A stretch of DNA of 53,952 nt, taken from the IMG/VR virus record IMGVR_UViG_3300046543_000128, positions 1 through 53,952 of that record; one strand, written 5' to 3'. Position numbers and translations under genes: made by a program. The stretch's first letter is position 1; each line of letters begins with the position of its first letter. Positions 23,499 to 30,344 of the stretch are shown here, piece by piece. The notes beneath the pieces were generated by a model that was not told the origin of the DNA, ran no database searches, and worked only from the letters and a program-made list of their open reading frames with translations. This DNA is from a virus.

Positions 23499-23770
23499 AT
23501 GAACGTGAAAAGTTCGAAGCTGCGCGCAGGGCGATAGCGGCAAAACTCGCGCATTCGACTCACTTCGATATTGAGTACGAGATTTGGCAAGCCGCCCTCG
23601 AATCCCGCGTATTGGCTATGACGTGCGACGACATTCAAGTGAAAGCGCTTGAGTATGGCTTCAAGTATTGGCGCGCGTCGGACGCACACGGCATTACGGG
23701 CACCGTCAAGCAAGCCGAAGATTTGATTGCTCAGTTGGTAGGCGTTGAAGTGGAGATAAAAAATGACTGA
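23495..23770 (+). CDS. early protein with ESRVLA motif, copy 1 (91 aa)
   Basis: Helical N-terminus, then YEIWQAALESRVLAM. The ALESRVLA segment is encoded by a near-identical DNA block in two other genes. ATGA-coupled to 22881-23498. Confidence 0.7.
   Translation: MNEREKFEAARRAIAAKLAHSTHFDIEYEIWQAALESRVLAMTCDDIQVKALEYGFKYWRASDAHGITGTVKQAEDLIAQLVGVEVEIKND
23594..23616 (+). repeat. short coding repeat, copy 1
   Basis: Core TCGAATCCCGCGTATTGGC, reading frame ESRVLA. Identical core at 23848-23866 and 24595-24613. Confidence 0.75.
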
Positions 23771-24254
23771 CGACGATCTCGGAAAACTTTGGAATGTGGC
23801 GCGCTACCAAGGGTCGTGGGATGCGTTCGTGGAGACTTCCCGCGCCCTCGAATCCCGCGTATTGGCGGAGGGGAAGCGAGAGGCGGTGGCCGATTGCAAA
23901 TGCCGCCGTACCGGGGATTGGAAGGGTTTTCATCATCCGCTATGTGATGCGAATTGGAGCGACGAGCAAGAGCCGAAACTATGGGTCGCTTTTTCTCAGA
24001 GCGGTCAAGTGATGGCGTATTCAAGCGTTGAGCCACATCAAAGTGATGTGATGATGTACGAACCGCTCTACGCCGCGCGATGCCCTGCTCCTAAGAGTGC
24101 AAACGACGTTGCCCGAGCGATATTCTCGGTTCTCCATGGTTCCACCATGCGCCTCCCGAACTGGGATAGCGGAGCGATCCTTGGCCCGGATAACGTAGTG
24201 CGCGAGGAATTCCTCGATGCGGCTCAAGCCGTTCTAGAGATCATCTACAAATGA
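23763..24254 (+). CDS. early protein with ESRVLA motif, copy 2 (163 aa)
   Basis: MTDDDLGKLWNVARYQGSWD, then TSRALESRVLAEGKREAV, a Cys/His pocket (DCKCRRTGDWKGFHHPLC) and a C-terminal domain ending LDAAQAVLEIIYK. Unknown function. Overlaps the previous gene by 8 bases. Confidence 0.7.
   Translation: MTDDDLGKLWNVARYQGSWDAFVETSRALESRVLAEGKREAVADCKCRRTGDWKGFHHPLCDANWSDEQEPKLWVAFSQSGQVMAYSSVEPHQSDVMMYEPLYAARCPAPKSANDVARAIFSVLHGSTMRLPNWDSGAILGPDNVVREEFLDAAQAVLEIIYK
23844..23866 (+). repeat. short coding repeat, copy 2
   Basis: Core TCGAATCCCGCGTATTGGC in the same reading frame as copy 1, followed by GGAG as in copy 3. Confidence 0.75.
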
Positions 24255-24463
24255 TTCACTTCGAACGTGACGGCAGTTTCACAATCGTTCACAGAGACTG
24301 TTCCGAGTCATCCATTCAATGGAATCACGTTGACGGGCCGCTGCTAATTCGATGCGATGGTCAGCCCCATTGGCTGACGTGGCGCGAACGCCTGTTTCTG
24401 TGGCTCGGATTTACTGATGCAAGACGCCTAGACCCCTCATACCCCGGAGAACAAAATGGCTGA
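24251..24463 (+). CDS. small early protein (70 aa)
   Basis: MIHFERDGSFTIVHRDCSES, then a Trp-rich beta segment (HWLTWRERLFLWLG). ATGA-coupled to its upstream neighbour. Function unknown. Confidence 0.65.
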   Translation: MIHFERDGSFTIVHRDCSESSIQWNHVDGPLLIRCDGQPHWLTWRERLFLWLGFTDARRLDPSYPGEQNG

Positions 24464-24941
24464 TACCGTGATGCTGCCCAAAGAACTGATCGAGCGCCTT
24501 ACCAAATGGCGTCTCTGCATGTCTTACAACGACAGCTATTTCGGTGAACCCGCTGGCGAATTGAAACGAATCACTCATGAGATCGAACGCGCCATCGAAT
24601 CCCGCGTATTGGCGGAGAGGAAGGATCCAGTAGCGTGGGCAGACAGGCACGACCTTGAAAGGATGCGCGACGGGACGCTGACTATTGCAGGCGCTGGCGC
24701 GAAGCAGCATCCCGACAACGTGCCATTGTTCACCCACCCCACGCCGGATGATGCAAGCGGTCCCGCGATCACTGCTGATGTTCATGCGGACGCAGCGCGG
24801 TATCGGTGGCTGCGCGGCGAAGGATTCGACCGACCGGCGCACATGTGGGTAACGACACTGTCGGACCAAAAGCCGATCGTCCACACGGACCTCGACGCCG
24901 CCATCGACCGAGCAAGGCAATCCGGGGAGGAAGGGAAATAA
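24456..24941 (+). CDS. early protein with ESRVLA motif, copy 3 (161 aa)
   Basis: MADTVMLPKELIERLTKWRL, IERAIESRVLAERKDPVAW, Pro-rich linker, and the C-terminal module DAARYRWLRGEG...DLDAAIDRAR that occurs in many phage proteins. Unknown function; looks like a modular ORFan. Confidence 0.75.
   Translation: MADTVMLPKELIERLTKWRLCMSYNDSYFGEPAGELKRITHEIERAIESRVLAERKDPVAWADRHDLERMRDGTLTIAGAGAKQHPDNVPLFTHPTPDDASGPAITADVHADAARYRWLRGEGFDRPAHMWVTTLSDQKPIVHTDLDAAIDRARQSGEEGK
24591..24613 (+). repeat. short coding repeat, copy 3
   Basis: Core TCGAATCCCGCGTATTGGC again in frame ESRVLA, with one difference in the upstream four bases. Confidence 0.75.
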
Positions 24942-25330
24942 TGGGCTGGAGCATCGGATTCGACAGCAACTGGAAGCGCGACGTCGGCTACGGCGTCCCG
25001 GCCTACTGCGATCACCCGGAGTGCAGTGAGGTGATCGACCGCGGCTTTACCTATGTGTGCGGCAGCGACATCTATGGCGGTGAGCGCGGCTGCGGCCTGT
25101 ATTTCTGCGCACGGCACATGTATCTGCCGATGCGCCGCCCCCAGATGTGCGAGCGCTGCGAGAAGCGCCGCAAGCCGTTCGACGCGAAGCCCGACCACCC
25201 GGACTGGATCAATTGGAAGCTGACCGACGAAAGTTGGCGGCAGTGGCGCGACGAAAACCCGGAGCTGGTTTCGGCATTGAAGGCAGTACTGCAAGACGCC
25301 CAGAGCGGCGAGGAGAAGCGCGGTGACTGA
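24941..25330 (+). CDS. Cys-rich probable zinc protein (129 aa)
   Basis: Start at 24941 shares one base with the previous TAA and follows GGGAGGAAGGG. Cys/His residues: YCDHPEC, VCGSD, CGLYFCARH, MCERC, a treble-clef-like pattern. C-terminal half helical with Trp. Unknown function. Confidence 0.75.
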   Translation: MGWSIGFDSNWKRDVGYGVPAYCDHPECSEVIDRGFTYVCGSDIYGGERGCGLYFCARHMYLPMRRPQMCERCEKRRKPFDAKPDHPDWINWKLTDESWRQWRDENPELVSALKAVLQDAQSGEEKRGD

Positions 25331-25418
25331 CAAAAGAAAACTGACCGCGTTCGAGTGGGCCTGCCTTGCGGTTCCAGTCGCGGCGGGAATTGCGTACCTG
25401 ATCGCTGAGATTTTTTGA
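25323..25418 (+). CDS. single-span membrane peptide (31 aa)
   Basis: GTG start, MTDKRKLTAFEWACLAVPVA, one transmembrane helix. Overlaps the previous stop by 8 bases. Weakly supported because of its size. Confidence 0.45.
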   Translation: MTDKRKLTAFEWACLAVPVAAGIAYLIAEIF

Positions 25419-25475
25419 AGTGACCACAACAATCGAATCAATTTTGCGCACAACTCGCGCAGCATGGGGAATGTA

Positions 25476-26000
25476 ATGAGGAAGCGAACGAACCGCAAGC
25501 CGCGACTTGTCAAAAACAACATCGTCAGCAATTTATTCAACGCTGACGATCCGATGCCGGAGCACGATCGCGTTGCCGTGCTGACCGAGCTGCACTCAGC
25601 CGTCTTCGCCCTCTCCCGTGGATTTGGCGACGCGCATCATTGGGATACGCTGATCGTGGGCATGAACATCGCCGTCAACGTCTGCGCAATGGCACAGAAC
25701 GCGCACATCGGCCTCAACGCCGTGAACGAAGCCCGCAACGCGCTCATCAGCGTTCGCGAGCGCGCACACGATATGGGCCGATTCGTGTTCACTGGCGACG
25801 AGCTCGGCGCGGTAAATGGCGGCGTTCACGTGTACGAGCAGATCATCGAGACTGTCGGCCGTCGCCAGTATGTGGCAGCCTGCAAGCGTTACACCCGCGA
25901 CGTTGATGCTGGCAAGGCGATGAAGATCAAGGCCGGCCAAGAGAACAGACGCTTCAAGATGAAGGGAGCAGACGGAAATGAAAGGAGACTCGCAGCATGA
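25476..26000 (+). CDS. early protein, unknown function (174 aa)
   Basis: ATG at 25476 preferred over 25464 because GGGGAATGTA gives it a site. Basic N-terminus (MRKRTNRKPRLVKNN), then an all-helical domain rich in Ala/Asn/His (HHWDTLIVGMNIAVNVCAMAQ). No recognised family. Confidence 0.7.
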   Translation: MRKRTNRKPRLVKNNIVSNLFNADDPMPEHDRVAVLTELHSAVFALSRGFGDAHHWDTLIVGMNIAVNVCAMAQNAHIGLNAVNEARNALISVRERAHDMGRFVFTGDELGAVNGGVHVYEQIIETVGRRQYVAACKRYTRDVDAGKAMKIKAGQENRRFKMKGADGNERRLAA

Positions 26001-26232
26001 ATGCCCGTTGAGGGATCGGTGCGACGCGATATTCGACCAGTCGGTCGAGGCTCGCGTAGAGTATGTGCGAGAGTTGGAGGACGTGACGCGGGCGCGGGAC
26101 TATTGGTGCGACCAGGCAACGAAAGCCCTGCGCGCGCTCGCGGAGATAGCTGAGATGGTGGACTACGACGCGGATGATGGGCTGCCGCTGCATGCGGGCG
26201 TACCCGAGGCGGTGCGGCAGTCGTTGGAGTGA
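25978..26232 (+). CDS. small coiled-coil protein (84 aa)
   Basis: MKGDSQHECPLRDRCDAIFD; Cys residues at the N-terminus then a charged helix (ARVEYVRELEDVTRARDYW). Overlaps the previous gene by 23 bases; GGGAGCAGACGG precedes. Last gene before the partition region. Confidence 0.65.
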   Translation: MKGDSQHECPLRDRCDAIFDQSVEARVEYVRELEDVTRARDYWCDQATKALRALAEIAEMVDYDADDGLPLHAGVPEAVRQSLE

Positions 26233-26255
26233 AGATTGTTTTCTTTCTTGATTGA

Positions 26256-26362
26256 AATCTTGGTTTCTTGGTTGGTTCCAAGATTGAAAGAATGATTTAA
26301 CTCTGGCATTCCTTCAAGAATGGTTTATTCTTTGCAATCAATCATTCAAGACACCATTCTTG
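26256..26362. promoter_or_regulatory. candidate partition centromere/operator
   Basis: AT-rich stretch directly upstream of parA with two inverted repeats, AATCTTGG (26256-26263)/CCAAGATT (26278-26285) and CAAGAATGG (26315-26323)/CCATTCTTG (26354-26362), and further TTTCTTGG and ATTCAAG copies between. In small ParA systems the binding partner contacts such repeats both as centromere and as operator. Confidence 0.55.
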
Positions 26363-26371
26363 GAGTAAAAC

Positions 26372-27019
26372 TTGAGAACAATCGTGATCTCCAGCCTGAA
26401 GGGCGGCGTCGGCAAAACGCTGCACGCAGCTCATCTTTCGGTGGCCCTTGAGGCAATGGGGCAGGGGCCGGTCGTCGCAATGGATCTCGACCCGCAGGGC
26501 ACATTTTCAAGCTGGTGGAACGACCGGAAAGCCGACACGCCAGCATTCGCCCAAGTCGAAAATCACGCTCAGATCAAGGCGAAGCACGCGCAGTTGGAGG
26601 CGGCCGGGTTCAAGTGGCTGATTATCGACACCCCTCCGCAGACGGCCGAAATCAACCGCGCGGCGATCCGCCTTGCTGACCTGGTGATCATTCCCTGCAA
26701 GCATGGGAAGGGAGACATCGAGGCGTCGCTTGATACCGTGGAACTCTGCGAGCAGGAAGGCCGCAAGTTCTTCTACCTTCTGAACGAGACGAACGGGGCA
26801 TCGGTGGCGGGAAAGACGGTCAAGAAGCTTGCGGCGATCGGGCCGGTAATCCCGCAGACGATTCCGAAGCTGAACGGTTATTGGCAGTCGATGTACACCG
26901 GCAAGACGATCACCGAAATTTCGAAGGGAACCGGGGCGATCCTCATTCACGACCTAGCCGACTTCATCGTCAGCAAATTCGAGAAGCCGAAAGCAGCGGA
27001 GGAAAAGGCGTATGTCTAA
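26372..27019 (+). CDS. parA: ParA-family partition ATPase
   Basis: A 215-residue small-type (Ib) ParA: deviant Walker A KGGVGKT at residues 10-16, ALDLDP-type switch (VAMDLDPQGTFSSW), LIIDTPP Walker B. TTG start preceded by GGAG at the end of the centromere-like repeats. It lacks the N-terminal HTH of large ParA, so autoregulation would rest with its partner. Segregates low-copy plasmids. Strong evidence for plasmid-style maintenance. Confidence 0.92.
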   Translation: MRTIVISSLKGGVGKTLHAAHLSVALEAMGQGPVVAMDLDPQGTFSSWWNDRKADTPAFAQVENHAQIKAKHAQLEAAGFKWLIIDTPPQTAEINRAAIRLADLVIIPCKHGKGDIEASLDTVELCEQEGRKFFYLLNETNGASVAGKTVKKLAAIGPVIPQTIPKLNGYWQSMYTGKTITEISKGTGAILIHDLADFIVSKFEKPKAAEEKAYV

Positions 27020-27335
27020 GAACGATTGGGATTCGGTCGTCATCACGAAGAAGGGCGCGGCGACGCCGGCCGCAACGACGCAGCTTGTGGACGAACCAAG
27101 AAAGCAAGAAGCGAAGGAACCAAGAAAAGAAGAACCGGCGATGAAGCGGAAGAGGGTGTGGGAAGGGCAGGACGAATGGATCAAGGTGAACTACGAGGTG
27201 CAGAAGCGCGTTCACAGCAAGATCAAGACGCTGAAGACGTGGGAGCGCATCGACAGCATCAGGGATTTCGTGTCGCACGCGCTGGAGGCAGCCGTTGATC
27301 GAGAGATCGCAAAGGCCGAGAAGGAGGGGTTCTAG
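27012..27335 (+). CDS. ParG-like partner of ParA (107 aa)
   Basis: Basic, disordered N-terminal half (KQEAKEPRKEEPAMKRKRV) and a C-terminal helix-rich part (NYEVQKRVHSKIKTLKTWERIDSIRDF) that could be a ribbon-helix-helix-type dimer. The start overlaps the parA stop by 8 bases. By position it is the centromere-binding protein; the fold is inferred. Confidence 0.7.
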   Translation: MSKNDWDSVVITKKGAATPAATTQLVDEPRKQEAKEPRKEEPAMKRKRVWEGQDEWIKVNYEVQKRVHSKIKTLKTWERIDSIRDFVSHALEAAVDREIAKAEKEGF

Positions 27336-27438
27336 GTTCTATCTCTCAAAGCAGTCAGAGATTTAAGAAAGATTTAACCTTGTTTTTAAACTGCTTTCGC
27401 TCGTGTAAGTCGGTGATTCTACGAGAGAAATGTGGGTG

Positions 27439-27547
27439 TATTGGGGCAGTCAGCCGGGTTCTATTGGGGCAACTGATCGGGTTATTGGAGCAGTCAGCCT
27501 GGTAACTAGGGCAGTCAGCCGGGTTTATTGGTGCAATTGACCGGGCA
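27439..27547 (+). repeat. five direct iterons
   Basis: Consensus TATTGGGGCAGTCAGCCGGG, starting near 27439, 27462, 27483, 27504 and 27526, i.e. every 21-23 bases (two helical turns). Copies 1 and 4 are nearest the consensus; copies 2, 3 and 5 vary in the centre. These should be Rep binding sites. Confidence 0.88.
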
Positions 27548-27548
27548 G

Positions 27549-27557
27549 TTATCCACA
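27549..27557 (+). promoter_or_regulatory. DnaA box
   Basis: TTATCCACA, a perfect consensus DnaA-binding site, 2 bases after the last iteron. Confidence 0.85.
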
Positions 27558-27586
27558 AAGTGCAATTATCGGACCAACTTTTGCCT

Positions 27587-27615
27587 TTGCACTAGTGCAG
27601 AAGCGGTGCTACTCT
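27587..27615 (+). promoter_or_regulatory. rep promoter
   Basis: TTGCAC (27587-27592), 17-base spacer, TACTCT (27610-27615), 42 bases before the rep start. A further inverted iteron lies between -10 and the start codon, so Rep should repress its own gene. Confidence 0.55.
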
Positions 27616-27630
27616 AGAATCAGCCCTAAT

Positions 27631-27652
27631 AACCCGGTTCATTGCCCCAATA
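27631..27652 (-). repeat. inverted iteron at the rep start
   Basis: Reverse-strand copy of the iteron (TATTGGGGCAATGAACCGGG), ending 4 bases before the rep ATG. Typical of Rep autoregulation. Confidence 0.8.
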
Positions 27653-27656
27653 GACG

Positions 27657-28412
27657 ATGAGCGACGTTTTCGCGCAGCCACAGCAGATCAAGCGAGCTAA
27701 CCTTGGTGACAAGTGGGTGACGTTCGCCAATGACCTTACGCGCGCCGCGCACAAGCTAACACTCGGAGAGAAGAGGTTGGTTGCGGCCTGCATCGCACAG
27801 GTGAAATCGGATTCTCCGGTGCCAACCATCGACGAGCGCGATCGAAAGACATACACGGTCACGGCCCGCGAGTACTCGGATCTATACGGCATCGACATCG
27901 AGTCGGCATACGAGCAGATGAAGAAATACCAGTCTTCACTCTACGAGAAGGAGATCCAGACGTACAAGCCGAATGGAAAAGAAGGGCGAAAGGTGCGATG
28001 GGTGCAGGAAATCCAATACAACGACGGTGAGGCAAGTGTCACGCTCATGTGGAGCGATGCGATCTGCATGGCGCTGTTCAACCTGAAGGATCAGTTCACG
28101 ACCTACAAGTTGCGGTACGCCGCGAACCTCACGAACAAGTACACATGGGACGTGTTCGAGATGCTTGCGATGTGGCGGCGGGCTGGAAAATGTACGATGA
28201 ACGTAGAGCACATCAAGGACAAGCTCGATGTGAAGCCATCGCAACGCGCGAACTACAAGGAACTGCGCACCAGAGTCATCGAGCCATCGTTAGACGAGAT
28301 CAAGAAAAAGTGTGGGCTCGTAGTGACAGTGAACGAGGTCAAGAAGGGGCGGAAAGTCACAGACCTGCACTTCACATGGGAGCCAGACCCGCAAGGCACG
28401 CTTCACTTCTGA
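27657..28412 (+). CDS. rep: Rep_3-family plasmid replication initiator
   Basis: A 251-residue protein with two winged-helix domains of the Rep_3/RepB type: NDLTRAAHKLTLGEKRLVAACIA, TVTAREYSDLYGIDIESAYEQM, SLYEKEI, and second domain FTTYKLRYAANLTNKYTWDVFEML, DVKPSQRANYKELRTRVIEPSLDEI. It binds the upstream iterons to open the origin. Start at 27657 follows the inverted iteron. Together with parA it defines a low-copy plasmid replicon. Confidence 0.92.
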   Translation: MSDVFAQPQQIKRANLGDKWVTFANDLTRAAHKLTLGEKRLVAACIAQVKSDSPVPTIDERDRKTYTVTAREYSDLYGIDIESAYEQMKKYQSSLYEKEIQTYKPNGKEGRKVRWVQEIQYNDGEASVTLMWSDAICMALFNLKDQFTTYKLRYAANLTNKYTWDVFEMLAMWRRAGKCTMNVEHIKDKLDVKPSQRANYKELRTRVIEPSLDEIKKKCGLVVTVNEVKKGRKVTDLHFTWEPDPQGTLHF

Positions 28413-28498
28413 CGAAACGATGCAACTAATCATCTATCTCAACCACGCACGCGTTTTTCCACAGAAAACGTGGATAAGCCTGTTGAAAACGAGCCATC
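28413..28498. promoter_or_regulatory. post-rep region with DnaA-like boxes and operator half-site
   Basis: AAACGAT at 28415-28421 with ATCTAT as a possible -10, and two near-DnaA boxes, TTTTCCACA (28455-28463) and, on the minus strand, TTATCCACG (28477-28469), facing each other. May serve as promoter for 28499-29173 and as extra origin elements. Confidence 0.4.
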
Positions 28499-28768
28499 AT
28501 GAGGAAGCCGGGAGCCGTTGCGCTGGGAGACGTGGCCGTTCGCGCGAGTCACCTTGAGGTCGCGTGTTCGCGATGCGATCGGCGCGGTCACTATCAGCTT
28601 GCGCGGCTTGTCGAGCGGTTCGGGCCTGAGTTCGCAATGACCGATCTAGGCGACAAGCTCGCGAACTGCCCGAGGCGTAACGCGACCGGCTTTGACGAGC
28701 GGTGCGACGTTCACTTTCCGGGCCTGGCTGCGCTGATGAACCCTGACACCGACAAGGAAGAGCCGTGA
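28499..28768 (+). CDS. zinc-ribbon-like protein (89 aa)
   Basis: Translation begins MRKPGAVALGDVAVRASHLE, then CSRCDRRGHYQLARLVERFG, a C-x13-C pair and a closing DVHFPG. The Cys pairs suggest zinc. No known function; it follows the rep gene. Confidence 0.7.
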   Translation: MRKPGAVALGDVAVRASHLEVACSRCDRRGHYQLARLVERFGPEFAMTDLGDKLANCPRRNATGFDERCDVHFPGLAALMNPDTDKEEP

Positions 28769-28926
28769 GCTTCAATCTCGACGACGCACACGAAGGCATG
28801 AACTGGTGGAACAGTTTGCCCGAAGAGTTACGGCGATTCTGGATGGATCAGGCCGGCAATACAGGCGTTGTCGCCGATGCTTGGGAGGCGTTCAAGCGCG
28901 GCGAATGCGATCCTCCAGACGAATAA
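28765..28926 (+). CDS. small acidic protein (53 aa)
   Basis: GTG start overlapping the previous stop (GTGA). MSFNLDDAHEGMNWWNSLPEE; acidic with a short Trp-rich helix. Not in the supplied ORF list because of length. Confidence 0.6.
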   Translation: MSFNLDDAHEGMNWWNSLPEELRRFWMDQAGNTGVVADAWEAFKRGECDPPDE

Positions 28927-28981
28927 CAAAAAGTTTGATCATCAACGTTATGTCAACAACTACAAATACAAGAGGCCAAAT

Positions 28982-29173
28982 ATGGGCGCGATCCTGCTTC
29001 TGATCGTTTCGATCCTGATTTACCTGATCCCGACGTTCGTTGCGCGAGCTCGTCGGCATCACAACTATGGCGCGATCGTCGCGCTGAATCTGTTTCTCGG
29101 ATGGACATTTCTTGGATGGGTCGGCGCGCTTGTGTGGGCGCTGACCGCCACGAGGACGGCCAGCACGGCATAA
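28982..29173 (+). CDS. imm: superinfection immunity membrane protein
   Basis: 63 residues with two transmembrane helices: MGAILLLIVSILIYLIPTFV, a basic turn RARRHHNYGA, and VALNLFLGWTFLGWVGALVWAL. The pattern PTFVA-R-R-HHNYGAIVALNLFLGWTFLGWV is the superinfection-immunity family (T4 Imm relatives). It blocks DNA entry of related phages. GAGGCCAAAT precedes the ATG; its stop abuts the DUF1353 stop. Confidence 0.85.
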   Translation: MGAILLLIVSILIYLIPTFVARARRHHNYGAIVALNLFLGWTFLGWVGALVWALTATRTASTA

Positions 29174-29563
29174 TCACGCGGCAGTCGCCGGGCCGCTCCA
29201 GTGCGAGCCGCCGCCACCGATGCGCACGCCTAGCCACATGATCTGTCGGCGCAGCCACGACATGCCATTGACGGCAGACGCCTCGCGCAACACGGCATCA
29301 GCGACATTGCGCGGCACGACATGCGTTGTGTAGATCCAATCGTGGATCACGCTCGCCATGTTTGCGACGCCGCCGCCAATCTCGTAGACGAACGGGATGC
29401 GCGGCGTGCTCGCAAGATCGGTGACGAAGCCAGCCGGCACGGTGAACGTCTGCCCCGCCACATCGGACTGATAGACGAGCGGCTCAAGCAAGCGCCACGT
29501 CGCCGGCTCGTCTTTGATCAACTCAGCGTTCAGCGTGTCGTGCGGCTTCACGAAAGCGCTCAT
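29174..29563 (-). CDS. DUF1353 family protein
   Basis: 129 residues: FTVPAGFVTDLASTPR...DWIYTTH...ADAVLREA, the DUF1353 signature found near lysis and tail-fibre genes of many phages. Function unknown. Coupled to the upstream lipoprotein gene (ATGA). Last gene of the late block. Confidence 0.9.
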   Translation of the reverse strand: MSAFVKPHDTLNAELIKDEPATWRLLEPLVYQSDVAGQTFTVPAGFVTDLASTPRIPFVYEIGGGVANMASVIHDWIYTTHVVPRNVADAVLREASAVNGMSWLRRQIMWLGVRIGGGGSHWSGPATAA

Positions 29564-30003
29564 TGCGCCGCCTTCGCGGCCGCCGCAGCGCTCGACACGA
29601 CCGCCTGGACGATCGGTTGCGCAAGTTGCAGACCGAGCAAGACGGCGGGCTGATTCGGAATGGCCGGGACCGCCGACACGATCGCAATCAGCGCGGGGAA
29701 TGCGTCGGCATTGAACGACTGCAGATCAGCGAGATCGACCGCCGCAGCCGTCAAGCATGCCGCGCTGAACTTCGGCTGAATCGATGCGCTGATCGTGTTC
29801 TGTTGCGCCGGCGTCAGTAGCGCGAGGCCCGCGGCACTCGTCAGGACGTCGAGATCCGCCTTGACGATCGGACAAACCTGCTGCGCGAGCTGAGCAGGCG
29901 GGACGACCGGAATCGACACCGGCTTGAGTTGTACAGACCCGCATCCAGACAGAAGGAACACGGCGACGCCTGCCGCGATCAGCAGCATAAGAAAACGCTT
30001 CAT
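29560..30003 (-). CDS. phage lipoprotein (147 aa)
   Basis: Signal peptide MKRFLMLLIAAGVAVFLLSGC: lipobox LSGC at residues 18-21. The mature part is Ala/Val/Gln rich with little charge. It could be an outer spanin or a superinfection-exclusion lipoprotein; no adjacent inner spanin is recognised with certainty. Confidence 0.8.
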   Translation of the reverse strand: MKRFLMLLIAAGVAVFLLSGCGSVQLKPVSIPVVPPAQLAQQVCPIVKADLDVLTSAAGLALLTPAQQNTISASIQPKFSAACLTAAAVDLADLQSFNADAFPALIAIVSAVPAIPNQPAVLLGLQLAQPIVQAVVSSAAAAAKAAQ

Positions 30004-30024
30004 GGTTGATTCCAGATTAGAAAG

Positions 30025-30336
30025 TTAGGCGGAGACGCCGAGGATGGTGCGAGTGCCGACTTGGACGACGATCGTGCGGCTGTCGGTGCGGAGATTGGTC
30101 GTGACGGTCACGGTGACGTTGTACGTCTTGCCGCTCGTACCGCCGCCTAGCCAGAACGTGACGATGCCGCCGCTAGTGCTAGTCGTCTTCCCTGCCGGGT
30201 TGACGTCGATGCCGACATCAGCGGTGACATTGGCCGAACTGATGGTTTCGCCGGCCGCCAGCCATGCGGTCCAGTCCATCACGTAATCGAGGATCGCTGC
30301 CGGCGCTTTAGGCGGAAGCGGAACAAGAAAAGCCAT
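30025..30336 (-). CDS. small beta-rich fibre-associated protein (103 aa)
   Basis: MAFLVPLPPKAPAAILDYVMDW then beta-strand repeats rich in Thr/Val (YNVTVTVTTNLRTDSRTIVV). Resembles small virion proteins with an Ig-like or BACON-like fold found near fibre genes; the fold is inferred. Confidence 0.65.
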   Translation of the reverse strand: MAFLVPLPPKAPAAILDYVMDWTAWLAAGETISSANVTADVGIDVNPAGKTTSTSGGIVTFWLGGGTSGKTYNVTVTVTTNLRTDSRTIVVQVGTRTILGVSA

Positions 30337-30344
30337 GTGGTTCC

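Larger units (their letters stand above)
27361..27656 (+). other. plasmid replication origin region (oriV)
   Basis: From left: AT-rich tract (ATTTAAGAAAGATTTAACC, 27361-27391), five direct iterons, a perfect DnaA box, the rep promoter and an inverted iteron just before rep. This is the standard layout of iteron plasmids. Confidence 0.85.
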
